Source: Bacillota bacterium (GTDB lineage Bacteria; Bacillota; UBA4882; UBA8346). From it: 64,000 nucleotides of DNA. The position numbers and the translations under genes are program-made. The stretch is taken from assembly GCA_023436305.1 (NCBI GenBank), contig JAEZJQ010000060.1:1-64000 (forward strand), written 5' to 3'. The notes below the pieces were generated by a model. It had not been told where the DNA came from, did no database searches, and worked only from the letters and a program-made list of their open reading frames with translations. Positions 1-12,000 of the stretch are shown here, piece by piece. The number at the start of each line of letters is the position of its first letter. The first letter of the stretch is position 1.

Positions 1-1
1 C

Positions 2-3000
2 GTCCCTGAAAGCCAGGAAAATTATGAACTGATGACCTTTGAAGAAGTCTGGGAAGAGCAAAGCTTACCGGATGATTGTTTGAGTGGGATTAATCCGATG
101 AATCCCAAAATACTGATTTGTTTTCTATCCGATCCGGAAAATCAACAGGCATTGGTCGATACGATTCAAACTCACTATCCCCAAACCGAAATTGTTTTCG
201 TTTCCCAAAGTACGTCCTATCAAAAACCAGACCGGCAAAAGTATGGTGTGGTAAGGAATGACCGGAATAGTTTCCTGGAGGCTTTCCGGAATATCGGCGC
301 AGAAACGGGTGGTTTGGAAGTTGACGCCGTACTTTATTTATGGCCGCTAGAGAATTCCAGTTATATCCAGGATTATTCCTGCCTGGTTTATATGCTGCAG
401 GCGATGGCCGCCGCAAAATTAAAAGTGAAGCGGGTTCTGTTTTCGGCCCAATTCGCGGGTGGCCTGGACAGGTGTTATCTGGAATCCTGGATTGGTTTTG
501 AACGTTCTTTAGGACTTATTTTACCCGGCACTCAGGTGGCCGCCGTCCATCAAGAAGTTGCGCCGGACCGGAAAAGTAACGTGAAAGACTGGCTGCCGAT
601 GCTTCTGGCCGAACTCCGAACGCCCCAAGCCCAGAGTGCTTTATACCGGGACGGGAAACGGTATGTATGTCAAATCCGGCCAACCGTGATACCACCGGAT
701 AACCATCCCGTCCAATCAGGAGGGACCTATCTGGTCACCGGCGGCTGCGGCGGCCTGGGATTCCTGTTTGCCAGGCATTTGGTGAAACGATGGGGTGGAA
801 CGGTGCCCGTAAATTTGATTCTTACCGGCCGGTCTTCCATCGTTCCCGCCAAACAATCAAAAATTGCAGCCTTGGAAGCTTGCGGCGGCAGGGTTATGTA
901 TATTCAAGCGGACATTTGCGACCGGGCCGCCATGAAAGCAGGATTGGACCAAGCCCGCCAGCGTTTTGGGGTTATTCATGGCGCCATCCATGCCGCCGGT
1001 ATTGAAGGTGCTCAGCCTATTTTTGGCAAGGATATCCAAGAGTTTCATGCGGTACTTGATCCAAAAGTGAACGGGACCCTGGTACTGGATGAATTGCTTC
1101 AATCCGACCCCTTGGATTTCATCTGTTATTTTTCCTCATCGGCGGCGATCCTGGGAGACTTCGGCTCCTGCGACTATGCCGTCGCCAACCGTTTTCTGAT
1201 GGCTTACGGCCATTACCGGAATGAACGGCGCCGAAATGGGGAGCGGCGGGGCAAGGCCATCGTGATCAATTGGCCCCTGTGGAAAGACGGCGGCATGGGG
1301 TTTGGAGATGACGAGAATACCAAGATGTATCTGAAGTCCAGCGGCCAGCGCGTTTTGGAGACCGGAGAAGGACTGGCCTTGTTTGACCGGATCATGGCGC
1401 AGAACAATCCGCAACATTTGATATTAGCCGGTGACCCAAACCGGATTCACCGTTTTTTAGGCTTGCCGGGCGGCCAATCATCCCAGTCCTTGCCGGACGC
1501 TTTCAGCCTTTCCTCCGTTGCTCAACCACATAATTCGCAACCGCCGCGCTGGGCCACTCACGGACGGGGCAGACGGCCCGAAATGAAGGGATTGAGTTTA
1601 GAACAATGCCTGGAATGGGACCTGAAAGCGCAGATCAGCCAGTTAATCGGTATCTCCCGGGACAAATTGGAACGCCGTGAAAATCTGGCGGATTTTGGTT
1701 TTGACTCCATCAGTCTGGCCGGTCTAGCCCAACGGTTATCGGATTATTACGGGATCGAAGTAACACCCGCCCTGTTTTTCGGGTATTCCACCATTGAAAA
1801 ACTGATTCAATATTTCGTAACCGAACAGCAGGCGGTGGTTCAAGAGTTTTACCGGGAAGATGCCGGTGTGGTTGCATGCCCGGCACAGGCTACTTCTACA
1901 AAAATTCCGGCTGTAAGCGATCAATTCAGGCAATGGCCTAGAAAATCGAGATTTATACCGGGAAATGTTAATTCAAATATTGCCGAACCCATTGCCATCG
2001 TCGGAATGAGCGGGCGGTTCCCGGAAGCCCGCAATATCCATGAGTTATGGATGATCCTCGCCACCGGGCGGGATGTGGTTAAAGAAATTCCCCCGGAACG
2101 GTTTGACTGGCGAAAATATGATACCGGTGGCCGGAAAATTCCGTGGAAATGCGGCTGTATTCCTGGCGTCAGTGAATTTGAACCCTTATTCTTTGAAATC
2201 TCGCCCAAAGAAGCGGAAACCATGGATCCCCGGCAACGGCTCCTGCTTCAGGAGTCCTGGCGGGCATTGGAGGATGCCGGGTACGGCGCCAAACAGCTTA
2301 AGAACCATAAAATCGGGATGTTTGTCGGCGCCGAACAGGGGGATTATCAGTATTTAGTCAAAGAGGCGGGTAGTATCACATCCAATAACAATGCCATATT
2401 GGCGGCGCGGCTCGCCTATTTCCTGAACTTGAACGGCCCGGTGATGGCCATTGACACGGCCTGTTCGTCGGGGCTGGTCGCCGCCCATCAGGCCATTTTA
2501 AGCTTGCGGGCGGGAGAATGCGATGCCGCCATCGCCGCGGGGGTTAATTTGCTGCTGACCCCGGTTCCGTATCTCGGGATGAGCCAGGCCGGAATGTTGT
2601 CCAATGACGGTAAGTGCTACGCCTTCGATAAGCGGGCGGACGGCATGGTTCCGGGTGAAGCGGTGGCGGTAGTGATTCTCAAGCGATTATCCCGGGCCGA
2701 GACGGATGGCGATCCCATTTACGCGGTGATTAAAGGAAGCGGTATCAACTACGACGGTAAAACCAATGGAATCACCGCTCCCAGCGGGGTTTCGCAGGCC
2801 AGTCTGCTGAAAACGGTTTACGATCAATACCGGGTGAATCCGGAGGAGATTGAATATATTGTGACTCATGGGACCGGGACCAGGTTGGGAGATCCGGTGG
2901 AGATTAATGCCTTAAACGATGCCTTTAAAGACTATATCTCATGCGCAGGCGCACGAAAAGAGGGATATCGCGCCCTTACCTCGACGAAGACCAATTTCGG

Positions 3001-6000
3001 CCATGCCTTCGCCGCTTCCGGATTGGTCAGCCTCATCAGCCTGGTGCAGGCGTTACGGCACGCGACTATCCCGGCGAGCCTCCACTGCGAACAGGAGAAT
3101 GATTATATCAACTGGAAAGAGAGTCCGTTCTATGTCAATAAAACCAATAAACCATGGCTTGCGGGAAATGAAAAACCCCGAATGGGCGCCGTGAGCGCCT
3201 TTGGGATGAGCGGCACTAACGCCCATATGATCGTGCAAAGTTATGACCCGGTCCCAACAGGCGTATCCGGGAACCAGCCGCCGTACTATTTATTCGTATT
3301 CTCCGCCAAGACGGAGGAAAGCCTGGCGGAAAAGATCAGGGATATGGTCGAAGTGCTGCAAAACAAGGACATTCAAACGCAAGAATTATCTCAAATCAGC
3401 TATACCCTGCTGGAAGGCCGGCGCCATTTCGAACATCGCTGCGCGGTAGTCATCCAGAATCGGGAAGATGCGGTCTACGTTTTGCAGCAAGCCAGCGGAC
3501 GGGAAAAACTGCCGAACTTATTTTTGGGGAAGGTCCCTCGGGACTTTACCGGCCAAAAGGCGATCGAAAAATATGTGCAGGACTTGCTCAACATGAGCTT
3601 GACCTTATGGGAGAATAAGCCGAAATATCAGGAGACGCTTTTGGTCCTGGCTGATTTATACTGTCAGGGTTACGAACCGGATTGGAAGCCATTGTATGGC
3701 GATCACACGCCGCAACGGGTTCATTTGCCGGCCTACCCCTTTGTTCGGGAAAATTACTGGATTTCGGAACCTCGGGGGGCGTCTGTAGAGACAGCGCTCG
3801 AATGGGCGAAGGGCCATATGACTCTACAGACGCAGATCCATCCATTGATGCAACAAAATACCTCCGACCTCTCGGAACAACGGTTCAGTTCCACCTTTAC
3901 CGGGCAAGAATTCTTCCTCCGGGATCATATCATCAACGGGCAGCGAATCTTGCCCGGGGTGGCTAGTCTCGAGATGGCTCGTGCAGCGGTGACTCAAGCG
4001 ATTTCAGGCTTGGGAGAAAATCAGGTAAGAATCAAATTGCAAAACGTGATTTGGGCGCGGCCGATTGTGATCGGCGATTATCCGGTCCGGATCCATATTG
4101 GGCTTTACCCCGAAAAGAATGCTTCCAACCAAGCGGGCGCTCTTTGGGAAGGTGAGAGTTCCATTGGTTATGAGATATATAGTTTGCCCCTTTCAGACGC
4201 GCCGCCGGGTGAATCAGGTAACTTTGAAAAGGATGACCTGGAACCGGTAGTCTATAGCCGGGGAAGCGCGATTATCGGCCCAATCACCGAAGCGCCAGTC
4301 CTCGATCTCAACCAGATCTTAGCCCGGTGTGATCAAGGTATTGTTTCGGCCCCGGAAATATACGAAGCTTTCAAGGCGATGGGAATCAATTACGGCCTTG
4401 GATTTCAAGGAATCGAGACGGTATATGTGGGATCGGGACAGATATTGGCCAAGCTTTTCCTGCCTTCTGTGTTGTCGAATTCCAAAGATCCATTTGTATT
4501 GCATCCCAGTATGATGGATTCATCCTTACAAGCGTCACTCGGTTTCATAATAGCCGCCGGTGACGGTAAGCGTTCCGGAAACAAGCCACTACTCAAACCG
4601 GCCCTGCCTTTTGCACTGGAAGAGCTTGAAGTCCTGGGCCAATGTACTTCAACAATGTGGGCCCTGATTCGTTACAGCACCGCCCCCGATGGGCGCGTAA
4701 CCAATGAAAGCGGCAAACTGCAAAAACTTGATATTGATTTATGTGACGAACAAGGGATAATATCAGTCCGGATGAAAGGATATACATCACGGGTATTCGA
4801 TGTATCAAGCCAACATGATTTAACAAGTAAAGTTGTTTTAACAAGTAAACTTGGTTCATCAGAGAAACCGGATCAATCCGGCGTGCCGGGAGAAGAAGCG
4901 GATTTAACGCGGGGTCAGGCGCTTATCGGGACTTTGATACTTGAACCGGTCTGGAAAGAACGAAAAGTCGTCCCGGAAATACCGGCTCCCAATTATGGGC
5001 GACAGTTGGTGATACTCTGCGAAATGAATGAAATTTCCCCGGAAAGTATCGAAACTCAAATGAACGGGGTCCGTTGTCTCAGCCTGCAATCCAAAAAGCG
5101 GGGTATTGATAAAAGATTCGAAACTTATGCCACTGAAGTGTTTGAGGTGATCCAAAACCTCCTCAAAGAAAAAACCGTGAGCAAAACATTAATCCAAGTG
5201 GTGATTCCCTCTCAAAATGAGCAACAACCCTTCACCGGACTTTCCGGACTCTTGAAAACCGCCCAATTAGAGAATCCGAAACTCATTGGGCAGATCATCG
5301 AAATCGATCCCACCGGGGATTGTGAAGGGATTATCGCCATACTGCGAGCGAACGCGCACGTGGGCGGAGGCCGCTATCCTTCGGAAAACCGGATTCGTTA
5401 CCAAAATGGTAAACGGATGGTTGCCGGATGGAGTAAAGCTGCTGTTGCTCCGGAAGGAATTTCCCTGGTGAAAGCGGGTATCCCCTGGAAGGATCGGGGT
5501 GTCTATCTGATTACCGGAGGCGCCGGGGGCCTGGGGTTGATATTTGCGAACGAAATCGCGGATAAAGCCAAAGAGGCGGCCATTGTTCTCACCGGCCGGT
5601 CTCCGCTGGACTCCATAAAGCAAACCCGGCTCCGGGAATTGGAATTCAAGGGTATCACGGTGAAATACCGGCAAGTGGATGTAACCGATAAGAAAGCGAT
5701 CACCGGTTTGATTCAAAGTATTGAAGAGGAATTTGGGAGCCTCCACGGCGTCGTTCATGGCGCGGGAGTCATCAAGGATAATTACATCATCAAAAAGACC
5801 GGCAATGAGTTCCTGGAAGTCCTGGCGCCCAAGGTCACCGGGCTGGTGAACCTGGATGAAGCCTGTAAGGATTTGCCGCTTGATTTTTTCATCCTCTTTT
5901 CGTCCGTGGCGGGATCTTTCGGAAATCCGGGCCAGGCGGATTATTCCGCCGCCAATGCCTTTTTGGATGCTTACGCCGGGTATCGCAATGGCTTGGTGGC

Positions 6001-9000
6001 CTTAAACCAGCGTCAAGGCCGGACTCTATCCGTCAATTGGCCGTTGTGGCGAGAGGGCGGGATGCGGGTCGATAGGGAAACCGAAACGATAATGCTCCAA
6101 AATACGGGGTTAATCGCCATGGGAACTCAAACCGGCATTCAAGCCTTATATCAGGGTATAGCCTCCGGCAAAGACCAGTGGATGGTATTGGAAGGGAATC
6201 TCCAGCAACTCCGTTACGCTTTGATTGAGCAACCGCTTTCAATTCAATCCGGGGAAACACCGTCCGGGGATGATGACCAAGCCAAGCCGGTAACTAGCGT
6301 CCCCATGCTTTATGAGGGCGAAGATTCACTGCGGGAAAAGACCGCTAATTACCTCAAACAACTGCTTTCTTCGGTCATCAAGCTGCCGCCGCACCGGATC
6401 GAAGCGGATGCTCCCATGGAGAAGTACGGGATTGATTCCATCATGGTCATGCAATTGACCAATCAATTGGAAAAAACATTCGGTTCGCTGTCCAAAACGT
6501 TGTTTTTCGAATATCAAACCATCCGGGAATTAACGGGGTATTTCCTGGAAGCTTACCGGGATCAATTGACGCATGTTTTAGGAATCCAGGCTAAACCAGC
6601 CACAACGATTGATAATGATCCGGTTGTCCAATTCCAACCCGTTATATCCGCTACCCGCGCTCACAGACATTCACGCTTCGGGGCTATTCGTACCCAGGCT
6701 CCGGAGGAAAAAACCGCTGAAGTCCGGGACATTGCCATTATCGGTGTTTCGGGCCGGTACCCCGGCGCGCGAAATATTCAGGAGTTCTGGAACAATTTAA
6801 AAAACGGCAAGGATTGCATCACCGAAATCCCCAAAGACCGTTGGGATCACAGCCTGTACTTCGACGGGGATAAAAATAAACCGGGGAAAACCTACAGCAA
6901 ATGGGGTGGGTTTTTGGAAGGAGTGGATCAATTCGATCCGTTATTCTTCAATATTTCACCCCGGGAAGCCGAATTTATGGACCCTCAGGAACGGATATTC
7001 CTGGAGTGCGTATACGAAACCCTCGAAGATGCGGGATATAGCCGTAACCTTGATATATACCAAGGTTTCGGTAATGTCGGAGTTTATGTAGGGGTAATGT
7101 ACGAAGAGTACCAGCTATACGGAGCCCAGGAACAGATTCTGGGACGGCCGGTGGCCCTTACGGGAAATCCGTCATCCATAGCCAACCGGATATCTTATTT
7201 TTATAATTTCCGTGGGCCCAGCATGGCCGTGGATACCATGTGTTCATCCTCGTTAACGGCGATTCATCTGGCTTGCCAGAGCCTGCGGCACAGCGGGTGT
7301 GAGTTGGCCCTGGCGGGCGGGGTTAACATCTCCATCCACCCCAATAAATATCTGATGCTGGCCCAAGGAAAATTTGCCTCAAGCAAAGGGTGGTGTGAAA
7401 GTTTCGGAGAAGGCGGCGACGGCTATGTGCCCGGCGAAGGCGTGGGAGCGGTGCTGCTCAAGCCGCTTGATAAAGCCATAGCGGATGGTGATCACATCTA
7501 TGGAGTCATCAAGGGAGCCGCCGTCAATCATGGCGGAAAAACCAATGGATACAGTGTTCCGAACCCCAATGCTCAATCAGGGGTCATCAGTCAAGCATTG
7601 AAGGAAGCGGGAATCGATCCTCGGACCGTCAGTTATATTGAAGCCCACGGCACCGGGACTTCATTGGGGGACCCCATTGAGATCACCGGTTTGACGAAAG
7701 CCTTTCGCGAATACACCAAAGATAACCAATTCTGCGCCATCGGGTCGGCCAAGTCGAACATCGGCCATTGTGAGAGCGCGGCGGGAATCGCCGGGGTCAC
7801 CAAAGTATTGCTGCAACTTCAACACGGTCAATTGGTCCCGTCTATCCATTCCGAAACGCTGAACCCCAATATTGACTTCATTAATTCGCCTTTTGTGGTC
7901 CAGCAATCATTGGCCGAATGGGAACGCCCGGTAGTCAACGGCTTGGAATTGCCGAGGCGGGCCGGTATCAGCAGTTTTGGGGCGGGAGGTTCCAACGCTC
8001 ACATTGTGATTGAGGAATTTCGACCGCAAGATAGAGAACAACCTGGGTTACCCGCCACGCAAGGGCGTACCGTCCGGGAGTACGCCGTGCTTAAGCACGC
8101 TATTATCGTATTATCGGCGAAAAACGAAGAGCGGCTCCGGGAGCAGGTGGAACGGTTATTGGCGGCGATTGGAGAACGGCGATTCTCCGATGCCCAGTTA
8201 GCCGATATGGCTTATACCCTCCAGACAGGCCGGGAAGCCATGGAGGAACGCCTGGCGCTAATCGTGGTAACCATTCAAGAGCTTGAGGAAAAACTGCGGA
8301 GGTTCGCTGAAGGCCAAGCGGATATTGAAAATATGTACCGGGGACAAGCCAAGGGCAATCTGGAACCGCTGCAAGTCTTTACCGCCGACGAAGAAATGCG
8401 GGAAGCCGTAGAAAAATGGATCGAACGTAAAAAATATGGGAAATTGATGGAACTCTGGGTTAAAGGTTTGGTTTTTGACTGGAACAAGCTTTACGGGGAT
8501 ATTAAACCGCACCGGATCAGCCTGCCTACTTATCCCTTTGCCAGGGAGAAATATTGGCTGCCTGAGATTAACGCCAAGTTCGGCATGATCACGCGACCGG
8601 TGAATACCACCGCTATCCATCCCCTACTGCAGCAAAACACTTCGGACATCGACGGTCTATGTTTCAGCTCAATCTTCACCGGTGAGGAATTTTTCCTCAA
8701 GGATCATGTGGTGAAAGGCTGGCGTATCATGCCCGGAGTGGCTTATCTTGAGATGGTCCGGGCGGCGGTTGAACAGATCATATCGCGTGCGCGGGAGAGA
8801 GACCGGATAAACAGTCTCACCGGGATCCGGTTGCGAAATGTGGTTTGGATCCGGCCCATTATGGTAACCGATCAACCGGTGCGAGTTCATATCGGACTTT
8901 ACCCCGGAAATGGCGTTTTGTCCCAAAACGGCGCCCTGGAAGAAGGGCAGGACGGGATAGACTATGAGATTTACGGTGAACCGGTAAATGGCATTGAACC

Positions 9001-12000
9001 GGTTGTATACAGCCAGGGCAATGTGATATTAACTTCCATCACCGAAATCCCCGGCCTGGATCTGGGGATGATAAAAGCACAGTGCGATCAAAGCGCGCTT
9101 TCAACCGCAAAAATTTACGAAGCTTTTAAAACCATAGGAATTGAGTATGGACCGGGACACCAGGGAATTGAAGAAATATATGCGGGAAAAGATCAAGTAT
9201 TGGCGAAACTATCCTTGCCGGTCTCCGTATCGGACACAGAAAATCAGTACATACTGCATCCCAGCCTGATGGATGCGGCTTTGCAAGCAATCTCCGGTTT
9301 GGTGAGCGCCGGTATGAATCCAATGGAAAACACCGCGAAACCGTCCTTGCCGTTTGCGTTGCAAGAACTTGATATATTGGGCCAATGCGTTCCGGACATG
9401 TGGGCTTGGATTCGGGCCGGGAATATGAACAAATCCGGGGACAATTCGGGCGTTCACCCGCGAATGCGAAGTTTGGACATTGATTTATGTGATGAACAAG
9501 GATTGATTCAGGTGCGTATCAAGGGAGTTTCATTGCGAGAGCTTGATTTATCAAGAGAACCTGATTTATCAGGAGGACTTGATTTATCAAGCGATCTTGC
9601 GTCAATAAACCTTAATGAATCGGAAGCGCCGGTAATCCCCGGGACTTTGATGCTGGAGCCCGTCTGGCGGGAACCAATGATTGGCCGGGAATCCTCAATT
9701 CCCGATTATACCCGGCATTTCGTCATCCTCTGCGAGATCAATGAAGTTTCCGCAGAGACTATCGAAACCCAAATGAACCAGGTTCGCTGCCTTGTTTTCC
9801 AATCAAAACGGCAAGGCGTGGATAAACGTTTTTCGGATTATGCTTTACGAATATTCGGATTGATTCAAGAGATTCTCAATGATAAGTCCGCCGGTAAGGC
9901 GTTAGTCCAGGTTGGGGTTGCCGGTCAAGGAGAGCGGCAACTCTTTTCCGGATTCTCCGGGCTTTTGAAAACCGCCTGGCTTGAGAATCCAAAATTTACC
10001 GGTCAGTTAATTGAAGTGGAACCCGGGGAAGAACCGGCGGGAATCATCGCCAAACTCAAAGAAAACAGCCGCTTCCCGGGGGACCAATGGATTCGATATC
10101 AGGACGGTAAACGGAAGGTTGCCGGTTGGAGTGAAGTTGAGGCCTTCCGGCCAGAAACGGGGCTCCCGTGGAAAGACGGCGGGATCTACCTGATCACCGG
10201 AGGAGCCGGGGGGCTGGGGCTTATTTTTGCCGGGGAAATCGCGCGGCAAGCCAAAGGAGCGGCGCTGATCCTGACAGGCCGCCACCCGGCTCCAGGCGGG
10301 GAGAAACAAGCGAAACTTGCTGAACTGGAGGCTATGGGAGCGAAAGTCATCTACCGGCAAGTTGATGTAACGCAAAAGAAAGCGGTTTTCGAGTTACTGG
10401 ATACCATCCGGGGGGAGTTCGGAAGGCTGGACGGCATCATCCACAGCGCCGGAATTATCAAGGACAACTTCATCATGAAAAAAACCAACGATGAATTTTT
10501 AGAAGTTATGGCTCCCAAAGTAGCGGGACTGGTGAATCTGGATCACGCAAGCCGGGAAATGGACCTTGACTTTTTCGTATTCTTCTCCTCACTGTCGGGA
10601 GTTTTTGGCAATCCGGGCCAGGCCGATTATGCCGCCGCTAATTCCTTTATGGACGCCTACGCCGGTTTTCGCAACAATTTGGTTGCCGTAAACCAGCGCC
10701 GGGGCCGGACCTTATCCATCAATTGGCCGCTATGGAAAGAAGGTGGGATGTCTATCGGCCGGGAAGCCGAAAAGCGGATGACCGAAAACTCGGGGTTAAT
10801 CGCCATGGGGACTGATACCGGGATCCTGGCTTTTTACCGGTCGCTGGCCTCCGGAAAAAATCAGGTCATGGCCGTGGAAGGGAACCTCAACCGGCTCCGC
10901 GCCGGATTTTTAGAGCAACCGCAACCCATGGAGGGGATGACTTCACCCTCAGCCGATGGGAAGGATAAACCAATTCCGGCGATTGAACCGGATCTGCTCC
11001 GGGAGAAAGCTGTCAACTACTTCAAAATGTTATTATCATCCGTGCTTAAACTCCCGGCAAACCGGATCGAACCGGATGCGCCCCTGGAGAAATACGGGAT
11101 CGATTCGGTGATGGTTATGGAATTGACCAATGAATTGGAAAAAACGTTTGGTTCCTTATCAAAAACGTTATTTTTTGAATATCAAACCATTGGGGAGCTG
11201 ACCGGTTATTTTCTTAAGTCCTATCCCCGCCAACTGACGGAATTGTTGGGAATCGAAGCGAAAGCGGCGGCCGCCGCAGACTCCAACAGTATAGCCGGGA
11301 CCGTAAAATTACCGTTCGCCAACCGCCGCCGGTCCGGTTTTGGATCCTTTAATCCCGGAATCCAGCCAAAGAAGGAAACCACGGCTTTGGATATCGCCAT
11401 TATCGGGGTTTCCGGGCGCTATCCGCAAGCGGATAATATTCAAGAGTTTTGGAACAATTTGCAAAACGGCAAGGATTGTATCACTGAAATCCCCAAAGAC
11501 CGCTGGGATCATAGCCGGTACTTCGATGAAGACAAGGATAAGCCGGGGAAAACATGCAGCAAGTGGGGCGGCTTCCTGGATGGCGTTGATCAATTCGATC
11601 CGGTATTCTTCAATATCTCACCCATGGAAGCCGGATTTACGGACCCTCAGGAGCGGTTATTCCTGGAATGTGTCTGCGAAACCCTGGGAGATGCGGGATA
11701 TACCCGCCATTCCCTGAGTGAGCGCCAAGCATCGGAAGGCAATATCGGAGTTTATGTAGGAGTAATGTACGAAGAGTACCAACTCTATGGAGCCCAGGAA
11801 CAGGTTCAGGGGTGGCCGGTTGCTCTTACCGGGATTCCGTCATCCATCGCCAACCGGGTGTCTTATTTCTGCAATTTCCATGGGCCCAGCCTGGCCGTGG
11901 ATACCATGTGTTCATCCTCTTTAATGGCGATCCATTTGGCCTGTCACAGCTTGCAACGCGGCGAATGCGGAATGGCGATTGCGGGTGGGGTCAACCTTTC

